NCBI RefSeq assembly: GCF_937127095.1 | Contig: NZ_CAKZLP010000054.1 | Coordinates: 186,001-250,000 of the forward strand | Source: an uncultured Amphritea sp. | Lineage (GTDB): Bacteria > Pseudomonadota > Gammaproteobacteria > Pseudomonadales > Balneatricaceae | DNA length: 64,000 nt | Direction of reading: 5' to 3' | Shown here: one piece after another, positions 16,827 through 25,486 of the stretch | Numbering within the stretch: the stretch's first letter is position 1 | Layout of the letters: each line of letters opens with the position of its first letter | Program-made: the position numbers and the translations under genes | The notes under the pieces: model-generated | Database searches by the model: none | The model's input: only the letters and a program-made list of their open reading frames with translations | What the model was told of the DNA's origin: nothing

Positions 16827-17531
16827 TCAAATCCAGAGGTCACTGATCGGGGTTGTCTCACTATAGCGATGGCGGATCTGTGCCTGCAACAGCTCGGCAG
16901 TCGCAACAGCATCCGTCAATGCATGATGCTGACCATAATGCGGCAGATTATAGCGCAAGCGGCTATCCCCCAGCCGGATGGATTCCGGCTTAAGGCCAGC
17001 CAGACGTTTAACTCTGCTAACGATTCCACGTCGATACAACATCGCTTCCTGCTCCATTGTATCGACTACTGGAAAACAGATCCCCTCTCCCAGTCGTCTT
17101 TTAACCGCCGCATCAAAAAACTCCCGTTCAATATAGCGGTAATGAACCACGACAATCTTACCGGCAATCTCATCCAGCACCTCATCCAGTATCTGATTAA
17201 GATCAGGTGCATCATTTAACTGTGAATGGGTAATCCCATGAAAAGGTACCGAGGTTTCTGTTAACTCCCGGCGAGGTTTAAGCAGCCAGTAGCGACTATC
17301 TCGTAGTCGGATCCGGTTCAGGTCAAAAGGAACCAGACCAATACTGATAATCTCATCATGCTCGGCATCCAAACCTGTGGTCTCAAAATCCAGCGCCACG
17401 AAAGACACATCTGTAAGCGGTGTCTCTACTCCAGGCAGCCCCTGCTGATAGAATCGCCGGAGCCGCTCATCACGTACATTGAGCGCTAATTTCTGATACT
17501 GCACTGCCCATCTTTCCATAGTGTCAGCCAT
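16827..17531 (-). CDS. 3'-5' exonuclease, DnaQ/epsilon-like
   Basis: The 234-residue protein has a DEDDh exonuclease fold: ExoI DFETTG near 48, ExoII region GKIVVVHYRYIEREFFD near 128, and ExoIII HHALTDAVATAELL near 200. It is not the replicative epsilon subunit, because the N-terminal 40 residues and the C-terminus differ from DnaQ. Its probable target is DNA or RNA 3' ends. It starts 8 bp after the stop of the cNMP-CBS-nucleotidyltransferase gene and has an AGAGG ribosome site, so the two form an operon. The same pairing occurs in other marine gammaproteobacteria as far as I recall. Confidence 0.85.
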   Translation of the reverse strand: MADTMERWAVQYQKLALNVRDERLRRFYQQGLPGVETPLTDVSFVALDFETTGLDAEHDEIISIGLVPFDLNRIRLRDSRYWLLKPRRELTETSVPFHGITHSQLNDAPDLNQILDEVLDEIAGKIVVVHYRYIEREFFDAAVKRRLGEGICFPVVDTMEQEAMLYRRGIVSRVKRLAGLKPESIRLGDSRLRYNLPHYGQHHALTDAVATAELLQAQIRHRYSETTPISDLWI

Positions 17532-17539
17532 AGTAACCT

Positions 17540-19435
17540 CTACCGGCCGGAGTACGGATAACGGAACCGCAGAAATCGCTGACTGTTGCTCAGCACCTGA
17601 AATGCTTCCTTAAGATTTCGTCGATCAAAATCGGTCAGCATTTCCGGCTTAACATTGTTAGAAGGCTCCTGCCCTGCTTCCAGATCCGCAGCCTGATGAC
17701 GAATTCTCACCATCGAGATAAATTCCAGCGCATCCCGCAAATCCGCAGCTTTACCGGTCGGCAAAATATTTTCTTTCTCCACATCATCCAGACGTTCAAA
17801 TGAGTTTTGCACTTTTGAGCCAACCGCCAGTGCGTGTACCCGAATAAGATCCGCCACTGGCGCAGTACCGCGGCGTTTAAGATTGATTGAGTTACGATGC
17901 TGCCCATCCTGTTCCATCACAAAGTTTTTAAAAAAGCCCAGTGGCGGGGTACGATTCAGGGCATTACGGGCCAGACTGGCAAGAAATTTTGGCGAGCGCT
18001 GAGCCTTGCGGGCAATAAAGGCGTTGAGCTGTCCTGCCCAGTCAGTTTTCCCCCAGACGCCATCCAGATCAAAGAATATTGAACAGTTCAACAGTGCCTC
18101 AGGCATAGGGTTCTCAATCCAGTCTGAAAAAGTAGCTTCCCACTGCCGTCGGGTTTTTCGCCATTGAGGGTTTGTGGCCATAATATTGCCTGCACAGTAG
18201 GTATAACCACATCTATCCAGACCGTCACTGACAAACTTTGCCAGCTGCGCAAAATACTCGCCGTGCTGTTGTGGCTGATAACTATTATCGAGAATCAGCG
18301 CATTATCCTGATCGGTCACCACTAACTGCTCATCCCGGGCCATCGAGCCCAGTGCCAGAAAACAATAAGGCAGCGGCGGAGGCCCCAGATGCTCCTCAGC
18401 CAGCTCCAGCAAACGCTGCTTAAAGGTTCGCCCGATAACCGACATCGCGCTACCAATCATATGAGAGTTTGCGTCTTCACTGACCATACGGACAAAACAG
18501 GCACTAATCTGCGGCTGCAACTTCGCCAACTCTTCTACATTGGGCTGGCGCATAATATTGCTGACCATATAGAGACTGCTTTGCGACTCATAGCGCACGA
18601 TATCAGATGTTGCCAGCACCCCAACAGGACGATCCTTTTGCAGGATAGGCAGATGGTGCAGATTAAAGCGCAGCATCGTCAGCATCGCCTCAAAAGCATA
18701 AGCATCGGCATCCAGGGTAACAGGGGCAGCAGTCATAACCGCAGTTACAGGGGAGTCCAGATCAAGACCGGGGGCCACCACCCGGGTACGCAGATCCCGG
18801 TCGGTAATAATTCCAGCAAGAGACTGGGCAACTGATTCATCAGCGCCTTCCCCTTTTTTAACAACATCGCTGTGCATGATCAGCAGCGATGAGACCCCCT
18901 CTTCGGTCATTTTCTGCGCCGCCTGACAAACGGTTGCGGTGGTATCTAACCAGACCGGCGGTCGGGCGATCAGCGCGGTCACTTTAGACACCATCAGATC
19001 ACTGCTTTCATGCTTACTGGAAACTGCTTGATGCAGACGGTTATCATCCACTTCGACAAAGTAAGCAAATGAATCAAAGCGCTCACAAAGAGAGCTGAAC
19101 ACCGCTTCGGGAATAAAATAAATCAGTGAATCTTCGATCGTTCGGGCCGGAAGCCTCACCCGCTGACTCATCAGCAGACTCAACTGACCAAACAACTCCC
19201 CTTCACTCAGGCGGTTATAAAGGTCACCATTACGACGGTAGATCTCCACTGCGCCGCTGCGGATAACACAGAGATCACTGATCTCATCCCCGAATGTAAA
19301 AATATCACTATCGGCACGGAAATAACTGATCTCTACCTCACAGGCAACCTCGTCCACCACCTTTTCCGGCAGACTACTAAATGGAGGGTACTGCTTCAGA
19401 AAGGTTGCAATTTCTATCTGCTCTGCTTGCATCAT
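17540..19435 (-). CDS. cNMP-binding / CBS-pair / DUF294 nucleotidyltransferase-like protein
   Basis: The 631-residue protein has three modules: a cyclic-nucleotide-binding domain (about 15-130, including GELFGQLSLL and VRLPARTIED), two CBS domains (about 155-285), and a C-terminal DUF294 nucleotidyltransferase with LGSMARDEQLVVTDQDNALIL near 365 (GS-x-x-R-x-E and D-x-D pattern) plus its helical substrate-binding region. Similar proteins are assigned as putative signal-transduction proteins related to the GlnD family; the modified target is unknown. Domain logic suggests a nucleotide-gated transferase. It is cytoplasmic, heads an operon with the exonuclease, and sits between fdhA and gbcB without obvious metabolic connection. 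Confidence 0.87.
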   Translation of the reverse strand: MMQAEQIEIATFLKQYPPFSSLPEKVVDEVACEVEISYFRADSDIFTFGDEISDLCVIRSGAVEIYRRNGDLYNRLSEGELFGQLSLLMSQRVRLPARTIEDSLIYFIPEAVFSSLCERFDSFAYFVEVDDNRLHQAVSSKHESSDLMVSKVTALIARPPVWLDTTATVCQAAQKMTEEGVSSLLIMHSDVVKKGEGADESVAQSLAGIITDRDLRTRVVAPGLDLDSPVTAVMTAAPVTLDADAYAFEAMLTMLRFNLHHLPILQKDRPVGVLATSDIVRYESQSSLYMVSNIMRQPNVEELAKLQPQISACFVRMVSEDANSHMIGSAMSVIGRTFKQRLLELAEEHLGPPPLPYCFLALGSMARDEQLVVTDQDNALILDNSYQPQQHGEYFAQLAKFVSDGLDRCGYTYCAGNIMATNPQWRKTRRQWEATFSDWIENPMPEALLNCSIFFDLDGVWGKTDWAGQLNAFIARKAQRSPKFLASLARNALNRTPPLGFFKNFVMEQDGQHRNSINLKRRGTAPVADLIRVHALAVGSKVQNSFERLDDVEKENILPTGKAADLRDALEFISMVRIRHQAADLEAGQEPSNNVKPEMLTDFDRRNLKEAFQVLSNSQRFLRFRYPYSGR

Positions 19436-19492
19436 AATGTCCGGCTAGTGTTTCGTTAACAACGAAGTGTTACACGATAATCGTTCGAAGCG

Positions 19493-19518
19493 AAAAAATC
19501 GCCCGCAGGCGATTTTTT
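19493..19518 (-). terminator. terminator after gbcB
   Basis: AAAAAATCGCC-CGCA-GGCGATTTTTT, a perfect stem ending in six T on either strand, 19 bp after the gbcB stop. Confidence 0.9.
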
Positions 19519-19536
19519 AATCATCACAACAGCCTG

Positions 19537-20670
19537 TCAGAAATCAATTACAACATCTGTTTTTGGCACACTACAGCAGGACAAAACATAACCTGCTGCA
19601 ACATCATCATCCGTGATACCACCATTATGGGACATCTCAGCTTCACCCGATTTAACCAGCACTTTACAGGTGCCGCAGATGCCCATACCGCAGGCTTTCG
19701 GGATCAGCAAATCAAGTTTGGCGGCGGCAGTATGAAGTGTTTCACCGGGAGCAACCTGAATGCTCTTACCCTGCCCCTTACCCAAAAACTCTACCCGTAG
19801 CATATCTTCCTGGGTAAGTGCATCGGCTTCTTCCTGTGCGATTTCAGCGTTTTCTATCGCTTCTTCTTCGATCTCTACGGGAGTCGCGCCAAAAGACTCT
19901 TCATGATAACGACTCATGTCAAAGCCGTTAGCCTGCAGCAGATTTTTAATAGCGTTCATATAAGGCGTCGGGCCACAGCAGAACACTTCACGCTCAAGAA
20001 AGTCCGGTGCGATCAGTTCCAGCTTAGCCTGATCCAGATAACCACGGTAACCATGCCATGCTTGACCGTTTTCAATCTTTTCACAGATCAGATGCAGACC
20101 AAAGTTACTGATCCGGGAGGACATATGGTCGAGCTCACGTGCAAAGATAATATCTTTTGGCGTGCGGGCACTGTGAACAAAAGCAATATCGACGTCTGCA
20201 TTAGTATCAAACCACCAGCGCGCCATCGACATCACCGGGGTAATCCCTACGCCACCGGATAGCAGCAACACTTTGGGTGCAGGATAATCGATGCAGTTAA
20301 ACAGCCCTACCGGACCGTGAACGGCAAGCTCATCACCCTCTTTAAGGTTTTCATGTAACCAGCTCGAAACCTGACCATTAGGGTCTTTTTTCACTGTAAT
20401 AGAAAAGCTGTAAGGCACCGAAGGAGAGCTTGAGATGGTATAGGATCGCATCACCTGCTGCCCCTCAATCTCAAGCTCCAGGGTGACAAACTGCCCCGGT
20501 TTGAAGAAGTACATCACCGGCTGCTCAGACATAAAACAGAAGGTACACACATCCCAGGTTTCATGGATCACTTTGACGCAACGGACATTGTGGCGACCAT
20601 TGACCCAGGTCTGGGTATTGACCGGGATGAAGCTTTCGGAGCCAACGGTGGCAGGGATGGTATTTGTCAT
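19537..20670 (-). CDS. gbcB: glycine betaine demethylase reductase subunit
   Basis: The 377-residue flavin reductase passes electrons from NAD(P)H to the Rieske oxygenase GbcA. The N-terminal FNR part has RSYTISSSP (flavin binding, near 85) and LLLSGGVGITPVMSM (nucleotide binding, near 140). The C-terminal plant-type 2Fe-2S domain has CGMGICGTC near 335 and a last cysteine in SCCSVPK near 365. An acidic insert near 270-285 links the two. It is divergent from gbcA across a 352-bp promoter region that contains two candidate operator sites. The role follows from the Pseudomonas GbcAB system. Confidence 0.92.
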   Translation of the reverse strand: MTNTIPATVGSESFIPVNTQTWVNGRHNVRCVKVIHETWDVCTFCFMSEQPVMYFFKPGQFVTLELEIEGQQVMRSYTISSSPSVPYSFSITVKKDPNGQVSSWLHENLKEGDELAVHGPVGLFNCIDYPAPKVLLLSGGVGITPVMSMARWWFDTNADVDIAFVHSARTPKDIIFARELDHMSSRISNFGLHLICEKIENGQAWHGYRGYLDQAKLELIAPDFLEREVFCCGPTPYMNAIKNLLQANGFDMSRYHEESFGATPVEIEEEAIENAEIAQEEADALTQEDMLRVEFLGKGQGKSIQVAPGETLHTAAAKLDLLIPKACGMGICGTCKVLVKSGEAEMSHNGGITDDDVAAGYVLSCCSVPKTDVVIDF

Positions 20671-20809
20671 AGCGTATCTCTCATTTGTGCACAGCTAAAA
20701 ACGGTTCATTCATCTGACTGAATAGCGTATCCCACACTGGGTTTTACTAAAATCAGCCCATTAATCATACTCAATGAATGCATTGTCTGCCCAGCCGGTT
20801 TTCAAATAT

Positions 20810-20824
20810 TAACCACAAACGACA
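20810..20824 (-). promoter_or_regulatory. candidate GbdR-type operator, gbcB side
   Basis: Minus strand TGTCGTTTGTGGTTA, 140 bp upstream of gbcB and in the same orientation as that gene. Confidence 0.5.
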
Positions 20825-20890
20825 TTAATTTGCTTATTGCGACCATCCCACTGTCTATGGGCAATACAGGTCGATTTATGTACTCATTCA

Positions 20891-20905
20891 TGTCGTTAAT
20901 GGTCA
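20891..20905 (+). promoter_or_regulatory. candidate GbdR-type operator, gbcA side
   Basis: Plus strand TGTCGTTAATGGTCA, 118 bp upstream of gbcA and in the same orientation as that gene. Confidence 0.52.
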
Positions 20906-21022
20906 ATCCTGTAAACGTACCTTGGAGGAGGATTAGCTCGTTCAATACCACAATTCAGGTCAGGGTTATTCCTGATCAACTATAATAAACAGCACAGCAG
21001 TGCCGTGAAGGAAGATCCACTG

Positions 21023-22297
21023 ATGAACCAAAATGATCTATTAAACACCACCTGCGCGACTATCCATGATGCGCGACAGGAAATGGCGACCATGCTTGAG
21101 GCCCGTCCGGCAAACTACTCCCTGCCTCAGCCCCTGTATAACGATCCGCTGATGTTCCGGATTGATGTGGAAGAAGTCTTCCAGAAAGAGTGGCTGTTTG
21201 TCGGTATGACCAGCGAGATTCCAGCCAAGGGCGATTACTTTACAGTCGAGATTGCCCAGAACCCGGTACTGGTAGTACGGGACGCCGATGGCAGTGTCAA
21301 TGCGTTCCACAATACCTGCCGCCATCGCGGTTCGCGCATCTGCTCTGAACACCGCGGCAAGGTTGCCAACCTGGTCTGCCCATACCACCAGTGGACCTAT
21401 GACCTGAAAGGCAACCTGCTGTTTGCCGGTACAGAGATGGGCGCATCATTCGAGACCAAAGAACACGGCCTGAAAAAAGCGTTTTGCAAAACTGCCGGAG
21501 GTTTCATCTTCGTTTGCCTGGGTAAAGAGGAACCGGAAGGTGATTTCGACGAATTCCTGACGACTCTTGAAGAGTATATGGAACCCTACGATGTTGAGAA
21601 CACCAAGCTGGCGGTGGAATCCAACATGTACGAGCAGGCTAACTGGAAACTGGTACTTGAAAACAACCGCGAATGCTATCACTGTGTTGGCAACCACCCG
21701 GAGCTGCTGAACACGCTACTGGAGTGGGATGACACTAATGACCCGCGCGCTTCTCAGGAGTTTAAAGATTACTGCAAAGAGCAGGCCGATCAGTGGGACG
21801 CTGAGGGCATTCCCCATGAACACCGCAGCTTTGGCCCTGGTCTGCGCAACCGTATCGTCCGCATGCCCCTAAAAAAAGGCACCAAGGTAATGACCCTGGA
21901 TGGCGAAAGCGGCAGTAAGAAGCTGCTGGGGCGCATTAAGAATCCACAGCTAGGCTCCATGCGCATTCTGCACCTGCCTAACTCCTGGAACCATATGCAG
22001 TCCGATCACTTTATCGTCTTCCGGGTGCTGCCGATCTCCGCCCAGGAGTCCATGGTAACGACCAAATGGTTTGTGCATAAAGATGCCGTTGAAGGGGTTG
22101 ATTACGACCCAGAACGCCTGCGTCAGGTCTGGGATGCCACCAACGATCAGGATCGCATTCTGGGTGAAGAGAATCAGCGCGGTATCAACTCTGTCGGCTA
22201 TCAGCCAGGTCCATACTCTGAAACCTTTGAGTTCGGTATAGTTAACTTTCTGGAGTGGTACAGCGATACCGTGCAGAAAAACCTGAAGGCGAAATAA
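21023..22297 (+). CDS. gbcA: glycine betaine demethylase, Rieske oxygenase subunit
   Basis: The 424-residue Rieske non-heme iron oxygenase removes the first methyl group of glycine betaine, giving dimethylglycine and formaldehyde. The Rieske cluster is CRHRGSRIC ... CPYHQW (CxH-17-CxxH, near 95-117). The mononuclear iron site is in NRECYHCVGNHPEL near 215-228. Length and motifs match Pseudomonas GbcA. I chose ATG 21023, with GAAGGA upstream, over GTG 21005. It works with the divergent gbcB. A strong terminator follows, so it is monocistronic. Confidence 0.93.
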   Translation: MNQNDLLNTTCATIHDARQEMATMLEARPANYSLPQPLYNDPLMFRIDVEEVFQKEWLFVGMTSEIPAKGDYFTVEIAQNPVLVVRDADGSVNAFHNTCRHRGSRICSEHRGKVANLVCPYHQWTYDLKGNLLFAGTEMGASFETKEHGLKKAFCKTAGGFIFVCLGKEEPEGDFDEFLTTLEEYMEPYDVENTKLAVESNMYEQANWKLVLENNRECYHCVGNHPELLNTLLEWDDTNDPRASQEFKDYCKEQADQWDAEGIPHEHRSFGPGLRNRIVRMPLKKGTKVMTLDGESGSKKLLGRIKNPQLGSMRILHLPNSWNHMQSDHFIVFRVLPISAQESMVTTKWFVHKDAVEGVDYDPERLRQVWDATNDQDRILGEENQRGINSVGYQPGPYSETFEFGIVNFLEWYSDTVQKNLKAK

Positions 22298-22314
22298 ACA
22301 TTTTCCATTAAGGC

Positions 22315-22350
22315 AAAAAAGGCTGATGCGTCATAACATCAGCCTTTTTA
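22315..22350 (+). terminator. terminator after gbcA
   Basis: AAAAAAGGCTGATG and CATCAGCCTTTTT form a perfect stem with an 8-base loop and T5, 18 bp after the gbcA stop. Confidence 0.92.
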
Positions 22351-22773
22351 TTTGCCTGAATTTTTATTTGCCTCAAGCTCTGCGATTCGCGACTGCCTAT
22401 CCCGGCTGATCTGCCTATCACCCGTTATATACCCGACTACCAATCTGCAGAAGTAACAACATCTATGCTGCTCGGTATGCCATACTTCCGGCAACCTTTG
22501 GGACATTCATTTAATCACTGACTGATCCTTTACCCGCAGCACTGTAGCCCCTTTACTTATGATCGAGAGCTACTCCCCTCAGTCAGAAGAACTGCAAACA
22601 GAGCGCACTCCACCTGATCTATAATAGCCACTCGGGGAAAACTTTCTGAACTTGTTCGAGATACGCCCCCCAATAAACCAGCTGAGCACTACCCGCCTGC
22701 TTGGCGCCCGCTTATTACCGTGAACCTCACAGTAGCCACCAGATAGTTCTACCGCAGTTTGTCTACAGGACAT
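22351..22773. other. non-coding spacer between gbcA and the small betT-side gene
   Basis: About 420 bp with no supportable gene on either strand. The only notable item is the short direct repeat TTTATTTGCCT next to the gbcA terminator. The one longer minus-strand frame runs through the terminator at 22774 and has no recognisable content. Confidence 0.5.
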
Positions 22774-22804
22774 AAAAAAGCCGACGAGCAGCTCATCGGC
22801 TTTA
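22774..22804 (-). terminator. terminator of the small gene at 22838
   Basis: AAGCCGA(T)GAGC and GCTC(G)TCGGCTT pair on the minus strand around one base with one internal mismatch, followed by six T. Confidence 0.82.
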
Positions 22805-22837
22805 TAGTGCATCATTTTCAAGCCTGCCAGCAGTTAC

Positions 22838-23080
22838 CTATAAAGCATCTGCCAAAACGGCTAATGCCTCCTGCACCTCAGGCAACATCACCGGTATCTG
22901 TTGCTGCAACAACGCAACAGACTCAGCGAACTGAACGCGCACCGGCTCATCCTGAGCGGACAACCATTGCAATGCCGCCTGACTACATTGTTCAGGCGAC
23001 AGACCCGGCTCAAGCGGCACACCAGCGCCTTGTAGATACTCATAGAAATCATCCTGATCAATCAGGTCAGTAATCATCAT
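22838..23080 (-). CDS. small acidic protein of unknown function
   Basis: The 80-residue acidic protein (MMITDLIDQDDFYEYLQ at the N-terminus, then an Ala/Gln/Leu-rich helical part) has no domain I recognise, no signal peptide and no membrane segment. Coding is supported by the terminator placed just after it and by clean separation from the flanking genes. The start is uncertain: ATG 23080 has only a weak GAGA site, and GTG 23113 would add 11 residues. It is encoded on the same strand as the BCCT gene and downstream of its terminator, so it needs its own promoter. Confidence 0.55.
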   Translation of the reverse strand: MMITDLIDQDDFYEYLQGAGVPLEPGLSPEQCSQAALQWLSAQDEPVRVQFAESVALLQQQIPVMLPEVQEALAVLADAL

Positions 23081-23160
23081 CTTGACGTTCTCACGCTCGC
23101 TATCCAGAATCACCGTTAAACCATATTTAAACAGAGAAACCTAAACAGTAAAAATTAAAC

Positions 23161-23190
23161 AAAAAAAGCTGGCACCAGGCCAGCTTTTCC
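23161..23190 (-). terminator. terminator after the BCCT gene
   Basis: AAAAGCTGGC-CTGGT-GCCAGCTTTTTTT on the minus strand, about 25 bp after the transporter stop. It also has T4 on the plus side. Confidence 0.88.
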
Positions 23191-23213
23191 TCAACCATAA
23201 ATCTCAGACTGAA

Positions 23214-24788
23214 TTATAACTCAGTCTTCAATCCCTTGTAGATACTGATACACATCAGTAACAGGATAATGGTGAATGGCAAGCCGGCGGTTATGGCACC
23301 AGCCTGCAACGCTTTCAGCGCTTCGGTTCCACCACCATACAGCAGAACACCCGCAATCAGTCCCTCCAAAACCGCCCAGAAGACACGCTGAGGCACAGGT
23401 GCATCAACCTTACCACCGGAAGTAATTGAATCAATTACCAGCGAGCCAGAGTCGGATGAAGTGATAAAGAAAACCAGTACCAGCACAATCGCCAGCGAGG
23501 AGGTAATCTCCGCCAATGGCAAATTCTCCAGCATCTGGAACATCGCCAGAGACACATCACCCAGACCATTCGCCAGGGCACCAGTGCCACTCTGAATCTG
23601 ATCCAGCGCCTGCGCACCAAACGCAGCCATCCAGACCGCCGAAACCACGGTTGGAATCAACAATACTGCGATCATAAACTCACGTACGGTACGACCCTTT
23701 GATACCCGGGCGATAAACATACCAACGAAAGGCGACCAGGATACCCACCAGGCCCAGTAGAACACAGTCCAGCCACTGTAGAATTTTTCATCTTCACGGC
23801 CAACCCAGTTACTCAGCGGCAGAATATCGGTTGCATAGCTGGTAACGGTGAGCAGCAGGTTGCTGAAAAAACCTGACAGCGAGCCAACAACAATCACAAA
23901 CAACAGTAATACTCCGGCAAGAGCCATATTGATATTACTGAGTATTTTTACACCGCCATCAAGCCCGCGAGCAACAGAGAAAATTGCGATTGCGGTGACT
24001 ACGACAATAACTGCGATCTGGGTAGCGATAGTATTCTCCACACCGAACAGGAAGTTCAGTCCGCCTGCCGCCTGAGAAGCCCCCAAACCGAGCGAAGTCG
24101 CCAGACCAAAGATGGTTGCCAGCACCGCAATAATATCGATAACGTGACCGATCGGCCCCCATACCCGCTCGCCCAGTAGCGGATAAAAAGCAGAACGAAT
24201 GGTCAGCGGCAGCCCTTTGTTATAGGTAAAGAAACCTAGTGCCAGCGCTACTACACCATAAATGGCCCACGGATGTAATCCCCAGTGGAACATTGTCGCA
24301 CCCATTGCAGCTGCTTCTCCTGCGGGAGTATTAGCTACCGCGTTCAGCGGCGTTCCCCACCAGTCAGTGTAATAGGCTACAGGTTCTGCGACACTCCAGA
24401 ACATCAGTCCAATACCCATACCTGCAGCAAACAGCATTGAGAACCATGACATGCGGCTGTAGTCCGGCTTTGCGTCGGCTCCGCCCAAACGAATTTTACC
24501 CACCGGAAGAACGATCATTAACAGGCAGAACAACACAAACACGTTGCCTGCTATCATAAACAACCAGTCGAAAGTATCAATTGACCAGGTTCGTGCCCCC
24601 TCAAGCATCACCTTGGCGTCAGCCGGGAAAACCAGTGTTAGTGTGATAAAAGCCAGAATGGCCAGTGCACTGGTGGTAAAAACAGGGTTATGGATATCCA
24701 TCCCCAATACCTGAATATTGTCCTGCCCGGCTTTGTAATCGGAGGTATATTCCTCGGATTTAGGGCGGAAGTGAACGTCTTCATTCAT
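23214..24788 (-). CDS. BCCT-family transporter, probably glycine betaine uptake
   Basis: The 524-residue inner-membrane carrier has 12 predicted membrane segments. The BCCT signature is present: FYWAWWVSWSPFVGMFIARVS near 325-345, with the aromatic residues that cage the trimethylammonium group. AAGMGIGLMFWSVAEP near 110-125 carries the GMGIG form found in sodium-coupled betaine carriers such as BetP; E. coli BetT, a choline carrier, differs here. The tail after the last segment is only about 10 residues, so the long osmosensing C-terminal domain is absent. This favours nutritional uptake over osmotic regulation. It lies between gbcA and the etf-dgc operon. Confidence 0.9.
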   Translation of the reverse strand: MNEDVHFRPKSEEYTSDYKAGQDNIQVLGMDIHNPVFTTSALAILAFITLTLVFPADAKVMLEGARTWSIDTFDWLFMIAGNVFVLFCLLMIVLPVGKIRLGGADAKPDYSRMSWFSMLFAAGMGIGLMFWSVAEPVAYYTDWWGTPLNAVANTPAGEAAAMGATMFHWGLHPWAIYGVVALALGFFTYNKGLPLTIRSAFYPLLGERVWGPIGHVIDIIAVLATIFGLATSLGLGASQAAGGLNFLFGVENTIATQIAVIVVVTAIAIFSVARGLDGGVKILSNINMALAGVLLLFVIVVGSLSGFFSNLLLTVTSYATDILPLSNWVGREDEKFYSGWTVFYWAWWVSWSPFVGMFIARVSKGRTVREFMIAVLLIPTVVSAVWMAAFGAQALDQIQSGTGALANGLGDVSLAMFQMLENLPLAEITSSLAIVLVLVFFITSSDSGSLVIDSITSGGKVDAPVPQRVFWAVLEGLIAGVLLYGGGTEALKALQAGAITAGLPFTIILLLMCISIYKGLKTEL

Positions 24789-25227
24789 AGAACTACTCCA
24801 GTTTCTTTTTATATAGCTATCAAGACTTCGTGCAGATCACCAAAGAATCGCCAGACCAATGGTAAGGAAACCTGCAACCTTTCTGACAGTTCCTGCATCA
24901 ATCTTTAACTGCTGTAGCCAGAAAGACTCCGGTTAATTATTAAACAGGTCGTTTAGATTCTACGATCAAAGACAGGTTAACAGCTGACTTATAACGACAA
25001 AAAGAATCACAAAATACCCATTCTCGACAGACAGTTTTTAATGCAAAAAAAGAAACTAAAGCGACAATACAGACCATAATCACGTAATTAAAACTCATCC
25101 ACTCATATGTAAGGCTAGCATATAACCGAAGACCTGATACTAGCTTGGCCCTATTAGCAGTTAATTCTGAATAAGCCTAACAAAACAAGAGGAAGCTGGC
25201 CAATGCGCCGGAGACAAAGCAAAGCCC

Positions 25228-25266
25228 AAAAAAAACCACTCCGAAGCCGTGAAACTCGGGAGTGGT
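25228..25266 (-). terminator. terminator of the dgc-etf operon
   Basis: ACCACTCC and GGAGTGGT with extra inner pairing, followed by eight T on the minus strand, about 220 bp after the etfB stop. Confidence 0.85.
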
Positions 25267-25386
25267 AAACAATTGCCTGGTGAATCGGATTAGAGATTCA
25301 GTTTTTCGGGTCAGGCTGTTTCACATAGAAACAAAGTGCAAGAAGCAGTGTTAATACTACAGAACTCACCCAACACCAACCCAACT

Positions 25387-25420
25387 ATTAGCGGCAATTC
25401 CCATACAATTAGCGACAATT
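25387..25420. repeat. 13-bp direct repeat with 21-bp period
   Basis: ATTAGCGGCAATT at 25387 and ATTAGCGACAATT at 25408 differ at one base and start exactly 21 bp apart, two helical turns. This spacing is typical of AraC-family direct-repeat sites, but the repeat lies between etfB and its terminator, about 600 bp from any promoter that I can place. Confidence 0.35.
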
Positions 25421-25486
25421 AATCGGATTTAAACCTATTATCGCCAGTATAAATCAAAACTAAATAGCGACCCGGCCGGCTGAAAA

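Larger units (their letters stand above)
20671..21022. promoter_or_regulatory. divergent gbcB/gbcA control region
   Basis: 352 bp without a gene. It contains two copies of the TGTCGT-N3-TGG motif on opposite strands, each pointing to the nearer gene, and a GGAGGAGGATTAGC leader segment at about 20923-20936 that resembles the fdhA leader. No ORF starts behind that purine-rich site, so it may belong to the untranslated leader. Confidence 0.6.
24789..25486. other. long spacer between etfB end and the BCCT gene
   Basis: About 700 bp without a supported gene. The part next to the transporter must hold its promoter and includes TGTCGTTATAAGT on the minus strand near 24990, a weaker relative of the candidate GbdR-type site, 200 bp upstream of the start. 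A strong terminator lies at 25228-25266 and a phased direct repeat at 25387-25420. Confidence 0.55.

Noticed and set aside
22579..22821. 80-codon minus-strand frame beyond the small gene at 22838
   Set aside because: It runs through the terminator at 22774-22804 and has no ribosome site or known content.
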